The position numbers and the translations under genes are program-made. This document shows, piece after piece, positions 51,320 to 59,451 of a stretch of DNA of 64,000 nt (the stretch's first letter is position 1; each line of letters opens with the position of its first letter). The stretch spans positions 310,001-374,000 of the forward strand of contig NZ_JADCJY010000001.1 of the NCBI RefSeq assembly GCF_014982715.1, in the 5' to 3' direction. Source of the stretch: Gallalistipes aquisgranensis. GTDB lineage: Bacteria > Bacteroidota > Bacteroidia > Bacteroidales > Rikenellaceae. The notes below the pieces were generated by a model, which worked only from the letters and a program-made list of their open reading frames with translations, was not told where the DNA came from and made no database searches.

Positions 51320-53209
51320 TCAGAATATCAGTTGTTTGAGCTGTTCGAGCTGCGAGTAGTCGGGAATGACGATGTCGGCCCCGGCCAGAATCAGCCGTCG
51401 GCGTTTGGTTTCGTTCAGTCCGTAACGCCGTATTTCGTCGCTGGCTACGCCTACGGTGAAGCCTCCGGCTTTGGCCGTTTCGCGGATTTCCACGGGACCG
51501 TCGCCGAAGGTGACGATGCGCGATGCATTCTCCCGTCCCACCGAGTTGATGATGTTGTTGAGCACGATTTTCTTGGGTTCGTGTTTGATGTCGTTCACCG
51601 CGCCCCAGATGCCGCCGTCGAAATAGCCGGCATATCCCAGCAGTTCGGCTTCGCGGCGGACATCCTCCTCGTCGGTCCCGCTGGCCAGGAAGAGGCGTAC
51701 GCCCATTTCGCGGAGGGCTTTCAGCAAACCGAACGATCCTTTTACGGTGACGTCCTCCAGTCCGAGTTCCCCCCGGCGAACCTTTTCGATGCGCCGGTTC
51801 ACCATTTCCATCAGTGCCTCGTTATACAGCGCCTTGTAGCCGAATTCGTCGAGGATTTGCTCTTCGGGTACAAAACCGTATTCTCGGACCATTTTTACCA
51901 GTCCCTGCATCTGTACGAGGGTCTGGATTCCGGTGGTTTTGTCGATGAACTGGCGTACGTCCTGTTCGATTTTTTCGAACAGGGCTTCGCTTGCTTTGTC
52001 GTACTGGTCGCCCAAAATGGCGCGAATCATGACGGGTTCCATCACTTGTTCCCATCCTTGGCGCAGGGTGGAGAAGGTGCCGTCGTGGTCGAATACGGCG
52101 AAGGCGAAGTCGTGCGGGGATTCGCGGCCGGTGACTATTTCGATCTCCGAGCCTTCGAAATAACGGGCACGGCGTACCGATTCCGCGAGATCGTGGTTGT
52201 AGGCGTAGTCGGCGGTTGCGGCGAATGCGGTGATTTCGGCGGGAGTGGCGGTTCCCGTTGTGAAGAGTTTCTGGATGGTGACCCCGGCCACCATATTGCC
52301 GAATTCGGCGGCTTCGTCCGGGCGGCAGCCTGCGGCCAGGCTGGCCGCGATGCCTGCCAGCATACTGTCGCCGGCACCTACGGTATCCACTTTCGCGGTG
52401 ATGTGGAAGCCCGGGACCGTCCGTATGCCGTTTTCGTCGCAGACGAGGCAGCCCCGTTCCCCCCGGGTGAGGAAGAGCGGTTTTTGCCACATTTCCCGGA
52501 GCCGTCCGGCCACTTCGCGGGCCTGTTCCTCCAACGGGTCGTCCGTATCGGGCAGACCGCACAGGATGGAGCCCTCTCGGTTGTTCAGTTTATGGACGGC
52601 ATCGGGATACTCGGTGTTGTAGTCGCGGCAGTCGGCGATGAATACCGTCTGCGGGAACTCCTTCATGATGCGGCGCAGCCCCTCCCGGAAGCCCGGGGTA
52701 TGGATGCCGTGTACGAACTGTTCGTTGACGACGAAATGGCCGACCTTTTCCGCCAGCCGGCGGATCGCCTCCAGCAGACGGTTTTCGGTTTCGGCGTTCA
52801 GACGGTTGAACGTGCCGAAGTCGATACGCTCCAGTTCGCGTTCGCCGTCGATCACCTTGCTGTAAACATGGGTATCCCACTCCCCGGACTGGATGCATAT
52901 ATGGCTGCGGTCGATTCCTTTGCCGTCGAAGAGTCTGAACAGCTCCTTGCCGAAGCAGTCGTCGCCCACTACGCCCACCGCGTAGACATTGCGGACGCCC
53001 AGGTCGATCAGGTTGTTGGCCACGTTGGAGGCGCCCCCCAGCGAGAATCGCATTTGGCTGACGGCCCGTACGGGCTGGCCTGTTTCCAGCGACAGTTCGG
53101 AGTGTTCCGGGTCGATCCGGTAATAGGCGTCGAGGCAGAAATCCCCGATGACCGCCACCTCTACGTCCTTCAGGCGTTCGAGGTGTTTTTCGAGATTCGG
53201 AATGAACAT
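51320..53209 (-). CDS. PfkB-family kinase fused to a HAD phosphatase
   Basis: 629 aa. N-terminal half (1-330) is a RfaE1/HldE-type sugar kinase: VAVIGDFCLDAYYRID, RFSLGGASNVANNLIDLG, and DTVGAGDSMLAGIAASLA. The C-terminal half (about 365-629) is a HAD hydrolase: motif I AVFDHDGTFS (Asp374, Asp376), cap helices, motif II LFLASGTDEED, motif III Lys in IKHEPKK and motif IV VTFGDGPVEI. In normal HldE the C-terminal domain is a nucleotidyltransferase, so a kinase-phosphatase fusion is unusual. With gmhA downstream it could make heptose bisphosphate and then heptose 1-phosphate. Confidence 0.88.
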   Translation of the reverse strand: MFIPNLEKHLERLKDVEVAVIGDFCLDAYYRIDPEHSELSLETGQPVRAVSQMRFSLGGASNVANNLIDLGVRNVYAVGVVGDDCFGKELFRLFDGKGIDRSHICIQSGEWDTHVYSKVIDGERELERIDFGTFNRLNAETENRLLEAIRRLAEKVGHFVVNEQFVHGIHTPGFREGLRRIMKEFPQTVFIADCRDYNTEYPDAVHKLNNREGSILCGLPDTDDPLEEQAREVAGRLREMWQKPLFLTRGERGCLVCDENGIRTVPGFHITAKVDTVGAGDSMLAGIAASLAAGCRPDEAAEFGNMVAGVTIQKLFTTGTATPAEITAFAATADYAYNHDLAESVRRARYFEGSEIEIVTGRESPHDFAFAVFDHDGTFSTLRQGWEQVMEPVMIRAILGDQYDKASEALFEKIEQDVRQFIDKTTGIQTLVQMQGLVKMVREYGFVPEEQILDEFGYKALYNEALMEMVNRRIEKVRRGELGLEDVTVKGSFGLLKALREMGVRLFLASGTDEEDVRREAELLGYAGYFDGGIWGAVNDIKHEPKKIVLNNIINSVGRENASRIVTFGDGPVEIRETAKAGGFTVGVASDEIRRYGLNETKRRRLILAGADIVIPDYSQLEQLKQLIF

Positions 53210-53231
53210 GGTATGACTGTGATCGGATCGG

Positions 53232-55535
53232 TTAACGTACAGGAGTCATGGAGTAGGGCCGGGCCTCCTTGCCGGCGGCCCATGCCTTGTTGGGTTCCGG
53301 ACCCATTTCGAAGACCAGCGTGGAGCCGTTCGTTATGTCGTCGTGGGTGAAGTAGCTTTTGTCGTAGGGTTTCCCGTCGAGCGTGGCCGACTGGATGTAG
53401 ACGTTTTCGTCGGAAGCGTTGTTGGCAACGATCGTGAATACCTTGCCACCGGGCAGTTCGATTTCCGTTTTGGGATACATCGGACTGGCGATGGCATACT
53501 GCGGTACACCGGGACATACGGGATAGAAACCCATCGACGAGAGCATGTACCAGGCCGACATCTGTCCGGAATCCTCGTTGCCGCAGAGCCCGCCCGGACC
53601 GTCGGCATATTCGGTGCGCAGGATGTCGCGCACGTAGCCCTGCGTTTTCCACGGCAGACCGGCCCAGTTGAACAGGAAGGCCGTCTGGTGGCCGGGTTCG
53701 TTGCCGTGCCAGTAGAAGTGGTGGGCGAACATGCTGTCGAGGTTGGCCACGAAGGTCTCTTCGCCCATAAAGTCGATCAGTCCCTGCACGTCCTGGGGCA
53801 CGTACCACGTGTAATGCTTGGGTGTGCCTTCGGTGATGTAGCGGACTTTGACCGCAGGATCGAACGGCTCGATGAACCGGCCGTCCGCATAGCGGCCCCG
53901 GGCCCATTTCGTCTCCGGATCGAGCACGTTCTTGTAGTTGGCGGCGCGGGCGGTCAGTTTGTCGTAGTCGTCCGTCTTGCCCAGGTCTTTGGCTATCTGG
54001 GCCAGTACGAAGTCGTCGTAGGCGTACTCCAGTGTCCGGCTCACCTGTTCCCCGCGGTGGAAAGCGTCCAGGACGGGGTCTTCCAGCGGTACGTATCCGT
54101 ACTCGAGGTAGGATTTCAGCGCCCGGCGGCCCATTCCCATCTTGTAGTCGGCCGAATCGGGCGAATCGAAGGCATTCTGACGCATGGCGGCATAGGCCTT
54201 TTCGATGTCGTAGTTGCGGATTCCCTTGCACCATGCGTCTCCGATCATGGCGATGCCGTGGTCTCCGATCATGGCCGACGTGTAGTTGTTGTGGAGCGGG
54301 AAGATGGGCAGCCAGCCTCCCTCTTCGTATTTGGCGATGAAGGAGTTGACGTAGTCGTTGGTCTTCTGCGGTTCGATGATGGCGGTTAGGGGCAGGGTGG
54401 CGCGGTAGATGTCCCACATCGAGAAGTCGTCGTAGTAGTCGCCCTCGTAGGCGGTCGGGACCGTCTCGCCCGTGGTGAAGGCGGGGCGCTGGCCGTCGAG
54501 GTCGTTCATCTTGCGGGGCAGCAGGGAGGTATGGTAGAAGGCCGTGTAGAAAATGTCTTTCTGTTGGTCGGTGGCCCCTTCGATCCTGATTTTGGACAGG
54601 TGCTCGTTCCACTGTTTCTCGGCCTCTTTCTTCACTCCGGTGAAGTCCCATTCGGGTATCTCCCCGTCGAGATTGGCCTGTGCGCCGGCCAGACCGGTAA
54701 AGGAAGTTCCTGCCTTGGCCGTTATTTTTCCGGTGCCGTCTTTAAAGGTCACCGTGGCCCCCATGTCCTTGAGGTCCCGGGCGGTGGTGGCTCCCGACTG
54801 TATCGTGCTGTCGCCGAAAATGCTCCACGATTCGAAGTCTCGGTCGAACCGCACCACGAAATAGCCGTTCAGATGGGCGGAAAGATGGTTCATCCGGTAT
54901 TGGCGGTTGACGGGATTGTAGCCCCGTATCTCGCGTTTTTGCGGGTCGATTTCGATGAAACCCAGCCCGCGGTCGTTGTTGATCTGGACGATCGCTCCCG
55001 GCGTCTCGTCCCCTTCATAGTCGAAACGGAAAATGGCCGTACGTTGCAGTGCGGTCATCTCCGCGTCGATTCCGTAACGCTCCAGGCGAACCGAGTAATA
55101 GGCCGGTGTGGAGATTTCGCTGTCATGGCTGAAGAGGGAAGCCCTCGTTTCGGAGGTGGGGAAAGGGGTGCCGGTGACCGGCATCAGGGTAAATGTCCCG
55201 TAGTCGGCGGCACAGCCTCCGTTGATCCAGTGCGAGCCGCGGAAACCCTGCATCAGAGAGTCTTTATAATAATACGGAGCGACGCATTTCACCTCGGTGG
55301 CGCGTGTCTGGGGCGTCCACAGAGTCATGGGGTTGGGAGTGCAGACGTTGGGTGTGGTCTGGGCGAGGGATTCCGTGCCGGCCGAAAAGGTCAGGGCACT
55401 GACGGTCGTGCTCGCGCCGGTTCCGGTCTGGGGATTGACGTGCCGGATCAGGTCCGGCGCGGGGCCGCTGTTACAGGCCGTCGTTCCGATCGCCGCGATG
55501 CACGCGGACAGAAGGGTCGATCGTAGGTTTCTCAT
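53232..55535 (-). CDS. GH92 alpha-mannosidase, lipoprotein
   Basis: 767 aa from the ATG at 55535, giving the lipoprotein signal (LLSACIAAIGTTAC); the longer frame to 55688 is unsupported. Exo-acting calcium-dependent alpha-mannosidase family: N-terminal beta-sandwich (DLIRHVNPQTGTG, FRGSHWINGGCAADYGTFTLMP) and the catalytic (alpha/alpha) domain with TAFYHTSLLP, WDIYRATLPL, YIRTEYADG-like and GNEDSGQMSAWYMLSSMGFYPV (catalytic Glu654). 22 bp upstream of the kinase-phosphatase fusion, hence possibly one transcript. Alpha-mannosides such as fungal or host N-glycan mannan are usual substrates. Confidence 0.93.
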   Translation of the reverse strand: MRNLRSTLLSACIAAIGTTACNSGPAPDLIRHVNPQTGTGASTTVSALTFSAGTESLAQTTPNVCTPNPMTLWTPQTRATEVKCVAPYYYKDSLMQGFRGSHWINGGCAADYGTFTLMPVTGTPFPTSETRASLFSHDSEISTPAYYSVRLERYGIDAEMTALQRTAIFRFDYEGDETPGAIVQINNDRGLGFIEIDPQKREIRGYNPVNRQYRMNHLSAHLNGYFVVRFDRDFESWSIFGDSTIQSGATTARDLKDMGATVTFKDGTGKITAKAGTSFTGLAGAQANLDGEIPEWDFTGVKKEAEKQWNEHLSKIRIEGATDQQKDIFYTAFYHTSLLPRKMNDLDGQRPAFTTGETVPTAYEGDYYDDFSMWDIYRATLPLTAIIEPQKTNDYVNSFIAKYEEGGWLPIFPLHNNYTSAMIGDHGIAMIGDAWCKGIRNYDIEKAYAAMRQNAFDSPDSADYKMGMGRRALKSYLEYGYVPLEDPVLDAFHRGEQVSRTLEYAYDDFVLAQIAKDLGKTDDYDKLTARAANYKNVLDPETKWARGRYADGRFIEPFDPAVKVRYITEGTPKHYTWYVPQDVQGLIDFMGEETFVANLDSMFAHHFYWHGNEPGHQTAFLFNWAGLPWKTQGYVRDILRTEYADGPGGLCGNEDSGQMSAWYMLSSMGFYPVCPGVPQYAIASPMYPKTEIELPGGKVFTIVANNASDENVYIQSATLDGKPYDKSYFTHDDITNGSTLVFEMGPEPNKAWAAGKEARPYSMTPVR

Positions 55536-55782
55536 AACGGTTTGCAGTGTGAAGGTTTGTTTGTCTTTTTGATCGTTTTTGTTGGAGGGAGATTCCGATC
55601 CGAACCGCCGGAGCGGAGACCGGAAAGCAGGTTGAATATAGGAAGAAAAAACGAGACTGCCAATCCTCGAATTGGTTTCTGACGGCATTTCGGGATCGTT
55701 TTCGGATGAAATTCGGATAAAAATCTTTCAATTCAGGATGCTTTTCTGACAGAAGAAAAACACGGTCCCTGCCCGGAGGCGG

Positions 55783-57732
55783 TTATTCCTGTTTTTTCAG
55801 TTTCCGGTAGGTATTGTCGAACAGGATAGCCGCTCCGAGGGCGAATTCGGTCCCCTGTACCACGCCGCGGCGGTAGTAATACCCCCTGTCGCCGATGCAG
55901 GTTCCCGCACAGACGTTCCCGATCGTCACGTAATGTCCCGTAGGGAAGATGCTGTACTTTCCTAACCCTTCGTGTGCCCGTTCGACGGCGGGCATGAACC
56001 GGCGGGCGGGCAGGTCTCCCGTTTCGATTCCGCGGGCCATGGCGTAACCGAACATCGCCGTGCAGGAGCTTTCGATGAAGTTGCCCCGGCCGAGGTCTTC
56101 CGTGTGGACGGGCAACTGGAGCCAGTGTCCTGTCCGGGCATCCTGCAGGGGGAGCAGGGTGTTCATCATGCGGACGAACAGTTTCCGGCACTCCCTGCGG
56201 CCGGGGTAATCCTTCGGCATGGTGGCCAGGCAGTCGGCCAGCGTCATGGCGATCCAGCCGTTTCCGCGACCCCAGAATTCGTCGTTGCGTCGCTGCGGGT
56301 TGGCGCTCCAGTTCAGTTGGCAGCAGCCGTCGTCGGTCACCGTCGTGTCGTTGTCCCAGCCATGGTACCAGAGGCCCGTGTGCGGGTCGCCCAGTTTGTC
56401 GTAATGGGCGATGATCTGGACCGAAAGTTCATCCAGGTAGGATTCGTCGCCCGTCGCCCGGTACATTTCCAACAGAAAGACCCCGATCATGTAGATCGTG
56501 TCGTCCCACAGTTCGGTGACGTCGGCACGGTGCGAAACGCCGCCGTTCGAGGTCCGCGGTATTTTCAGGTAATCGCCGTACACCCTGTGTGCCGCTTCCA
56601 TGTATTTCGGGTCGTCGGTGTGGCGGGCCAGGAACGCCAGTCCGAGTGCCGAGGCCACGGCATTCGGATGTTTTCCGTAGGCCCGTTCCAGATGGCGGTC
56701 CATACAGCTGTGGACGTACCGCATCGCCGCCTCCTTTTTCTCCGGCTGGTCCTCGTACAGGTCTACCATACCGCGCAGCAGGACGGCATCGCGCCAGTTC
56801 CAGCGGTATTTCGAGGGAGGCAGGTAGCAGCCGGTCGAATAGTGGACCAGCGAATCGCCCCAACTGCGCAGGGCGAACGGCGGTTGCGGATCGTCGAACG
56901 TCAGCCGTTCGACCGCCTCTTTCAGCTTGGCGGGCACCTCTTTCTCGATCATGTATTCGTGGCCGATGAACCCTTTGTATCCCGTTGCATAGATGGTTTC
57001 GGAAAGCGCCTTGAAATCCAGCGGCTCCCGGTCGGTGAAAGGCTTGCGGCCCTCGATCCCCGCCATGTGGTAATGGGCGATGTAGGGGGCGTACCGTTTG
57101 ACGTCGGAAAAGACGTCGCGTCCCATGTCGTACATCTGCCATACGTCGTAGAGCAGTTTCAGATTCGGGGAACCCACCCTGTCGCATAAACGTGCGCCCC
57201 ATTCGGGCGAGTCGGCGGCGTAGTGGGGAAAACTGTGTTTGAAGTAGAGGTCCTTTCCCTCCCTGCTGCTGTAAAGTTCCAGCAACAGGGTCACGTTGTT
57301 TTTCTCTGCGCTGCGGACGATCTCCTTCAGCCCCCGTGCACAGATTTCCAGCGCCTCTTCGGACGTATGGCGGGTGTTGAGGCCGGAGTAGCATATCAGA
57401 TAGGGAATCCCCGCTTTGGCCACCCGGGGGATCATTTTTTTGTAGCGGGCGATCAGTTCCGGCTGGTATTCCGGATCGGCGAAGCCCCGTTCGATTCCCA
57501 GATCGGCCCCGTCGGCCACCAGGATGTCGAATCCCTGCGACTGTATCTGCCGCCATTGTCCGGGGCCCACGACCTCGATCGTGTGGACGTCGAGCGGTCT
57601 GGCCTGTTCCATCAGATAACTCAGAGGTACGCGGAATGCCCAATGCACCAGCGAATGCCTTACCTGCGATTCCCCGGCCCGGGAGACGGCGGCTGCCAGC
57701 AGAAGCAGGGCGACCGTCCAGGTTCTTTTCAT
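55783..57732 (-). CDS. Exported TIM-barrel isomerase-like domain fused to a GH105 hydrolase
   Basis: 649 aa from the ATG at 57732 (57744 also possible), signal peptide TWTVALLLLAAAVSRAG. Residues about 25-290 resemble a xylose-isomerase-like sugar isomerase/epimerase TIM barrel (LELYSSREGKDLYF, LLYDVWQMYDMG, IAHYHMAG, YKGFIGHEYM with Glu/His/Asp metal-ligand-like residues). Residues about 300-649 are GH88/GH105-like (ELWDDTIYMIGVFLLEMYRATGD with the catalytic Asp, DEFWGRGNGWIAMTLADCL, NFIESSCTAMFGYAMARG). 30 bp after the GH28 gene. The two domains could release an unsaturated uronate and isomerise it. Confidence 0.85.
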   Translation of the reverse strand: MKRTWTVALLLLAAAVSRAGESQVRHSLVHWAFRVPLSYLMEQARPLDVHTIEVVGPGQWRQIQSQGFDILVADGADLGIERGFADPEYQPELIARYKKMIPRVAKAGIPYLICYSGLNTRHTSEEALEICARGLKEIVRSAEKNNVTLLLELYSSREGKDLYFKHSFPHYAADSPEWGARLCDRVGSPNLKLLYDVWQMYDMGRDVFSDVKRYAPYIAHYHMAGIEGRKPFTDREPLDFKALSETIYATGYKGFIGHEYMIEKEVPAKLKEAVERLTFDDPQPPFALRSWGDSLVHYSTGCYLPPSKYRWNWRDAVLLRGMVDLYEDQPEKKEAAMRYVHSCMDRHLERAYGKHPNAVASALGLAFLARHTDDPKYMEAAHRVYGDYLKIPRTSNGGVSHRADVTELWDDTIYMIGVFLLEMYRATGDESYLDELSVQIIAHYDKLGDPHTGLWYHGWDNDTTVTDDGCCQLNWSANPQRRNDEFWGRGNGWIAMTLADCLATMPKDYPGRRECRKLFVRMMNTLLPLQDARTGHWLQLPVHTEDLGRGNFIESSCTAMFGYAMARGIETGDLPARRFMPAVERAHEGLGKYSIFPTGHYVTIGNVCAGTCIGDRGYYYRRGVVQGTEFALGAAILFDNTYRKLKKQE

Positions 57733-57762
57733 AGCGTGTCTCATATAAACGGTGTCTCTCCT

Positions 57763-59337
57763 TTATTCGAAATTGTATTTTTCTATGATTGCCTCGGGGG
57801 CTACCTCGGCCGAGCGTTCTACGTGGCGTTCCACCCGGGTCAGGTCGTTTCCCGCCAGTTTGATGCGTCCGGTGCCGGCACCGCTCACCCGCATCAGCAG
57901 GGGAATCCGGCCTCGTCCGTCATATCCGGTGAAAGTCACATTGGTACACTCCTTTATCCGGACAAGGGCCTGTTCCGACGTGTGGTCCTTCGCCTCGAGG
58001 CCGGAAATCCGCACATTGTGCGCGTCTTCCAGCCAGAGAGCATGCCGGCGGTCGGAGTGTTCGAGGTTGACCCGGATATTTTCCAGCACGATTCCGTCCA
58101 CGTGTCGCAGATAGAAGCCGTAGGCGGGCAGGGAGGGGCCGAACATCTTGTTCTCGGGATACATCCTGATCTGTTCCGGCACCTCCTTTTCCACAGCATC
58201 GATCAGGCCGCCTCCGCAAACGTTGAGCGTCACGTTGCTGATGGTGATTCCCTCCACCCGGTGGCCCGGGATACCCGTGATCGAACTGCTCATGTGGCTC
58301 ACTCCGTTCGCAACGATATTGGAGATGACCACGTCGCGGAAGAAGCGCGGTTCGCGCGGTCGCCGGGCCCCGAACCGGATGAAGATCGGGGTGAGCACGT
58401 TGTCCATGACGATATTGGAAATCGTCACCTTTTCGAAGACGGCTGCATCCACCTGTTCCAGCGCTATGCCCGAATTGTTGTGCACCGGTACCGAAACGCC
58501 GGGAACGATGTGGGATTTGTAGCTGAACAGATCGTTTTCCGCCGGGGTCTTGATGACGCAGTTGCTCACGGTGATGTTCCGGAAACCGCATTTGGCCGCC
58601 GTGCCGAATTTGATGGCATTGCAGTTGGAGGCGACCACGCAGTTGGTTACGGCGATGTTCTGACAGGGTTCGCCCGAAGGGCTTTCGCTCTTGAAACAGA
58701 TGCCGTCGTCGGTGGCTTCGATCAGGCAGTCGGATACCACGATGTCCCGGCCGTCGATGTCGATGCCGTCATTGTTGAAATTGCTGTGGGAGTAGATGCG
58801 GATTCCCCGGACGAACACCTCGCGGCTGTCATGGATCTTGAACGTCCAGAATCCGGCATTGCGCAGCGTGACGTCCTGCACGTTCACCTTCCGGCAGTCG
58901 TCGAGCAGGATGCAGTGGGGCCGCAGTTCGTTCTGGCCTCCCACCTGGAAGGCGGGACACTCCCCGCTGCCGTAAATCTCCCCGAAGCCCGTGACCGCGA
59001 TGTTCGAAACACCGGCGCAGTGGATCAGTCCCTTGCGTTCCTTTTCCATGTCGGGATAATCCTTGTAGTCGGTGCTGCCGATCAGCCGGGCGTTCTGCTC
59101 CAGATGCAGCTCCACGCCGGAACGCATGAAGATCACCCCCGTATAGTAGTTTCCGGAGGGTATTACCACCCGTCCTCCGCCCTGTGCCGAACAGCGGTCC
59201 ACCGCCTGTTGGATGGCTGCGGTGGCGAGCGTGCGTCCGTCGGCGACGGCGCCGAAATCGAGAATGTTGTAGTCGCCGGCCATCGCCCGGACCGCGGAGG
59301 AGAGCAGCAGGGCGGCGAAACAGATCGTTTTTTTCAT
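57763..59337 (-). CDS. GH28 polygalacturonase family protein, exported (second)
   Basis: 524 aa from the ATG at 59337 (signal MKKTICFAALLLSSAVRAMAG). Beta-helix with YNILDFGAVADG at the N-terminus, NFNNDGIDIDG (NxD), EATDDGICFKSE (paired Asp), SNCNAIKFGT in the position of the active-site His strand and FSYKSHIVPG. The catalytic Asp residues are present, but no typical GHG strand was seen, which is frequent in rhamnogalacturonan-active or exo-type GH28 subgroups. Co-directional with, and 30 bp before, the TIM-barrel/GH105 fusion. Confidence 0.9.
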   Translation of the reverse strand: MKKTICFAALLLSSAVRAMAGDYNILDFGAVADGRTLATAAIQQAVDRCSAQGGGRVVIPSGNYYTGVIFMRSGVELHLEQNARLIGSTDYKDYPDMEKERKGLIHCAGVSNIAVTGFGEIYGSGECPAFQVGGQNELRPHCILLDDCRKVNVQDVTLRNAGFWTFKIHDSREVFVRGIRIYSHSNFNNDGIDIDGRDIVVSDCLIEATDDGICFKSESPSGEPCQNIAVTNCVVASNCNAIKFGTAAKCGFRNITVSNCVIKTPAENDLFSYKSHIVPGVSVPVHNNSGIALEQVDAAVFEKVTISNIVMDNVLTPIFIRFGARRPREPRFFRDVVISNIVANGVSHMSSSITGIPGHRVEGITISNVTLNVCGGGLIDAVEKEVPEQIRMYPENKMFGPSLPAYGFYLRHVDGIVLENIRVNLEHSDRRHALWLEDAHNVRISGLEAKDHTSEQALVRIKECTNVTFTGYDGRGRIPLLMRVSGAGTGRIKLAGNDLTRVERHVERSAEVAPEAIIEKYNFE

Positions 59338-59357
59338 TTTCGAAATAGGTTCGTAGG

Positions 59358-59384
59358 AATGTCCGGGCAAACTGCCCGGACATT
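59358..59384. terminator. Hairpin upstream of the second GH28 gene
   Basis: AATGTCCGGGCA / TGCCCGGACATT, perfect 12 bp with a 3-nt loop. The T-run (TTTTT) is on the plus-strand side, so it acts best in that direction. Confidence 0.6.
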
Positions 59385-59399
59385 TTTCTGTTTTTTGTG

Positions 59400-59435
59400 A
59401 AAACGGCAGGGAATGTTTCTTTCCCCTGCCGTTTT
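59400..59435 (-). terminator. Hairpin after the FN3/FGE lipoprotein gene
   Basis: AAAACGGCAGGG / CCCTGCCGTTTT, perfect 12 bp, 16 bp after the stop on the minus strand. Separates the SusD-lipoprotein unit from the GH28-GH105 unit. Confidence 0.7.
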
Positions 59436-59451
59436 CCGGTGTATCGTTCCG

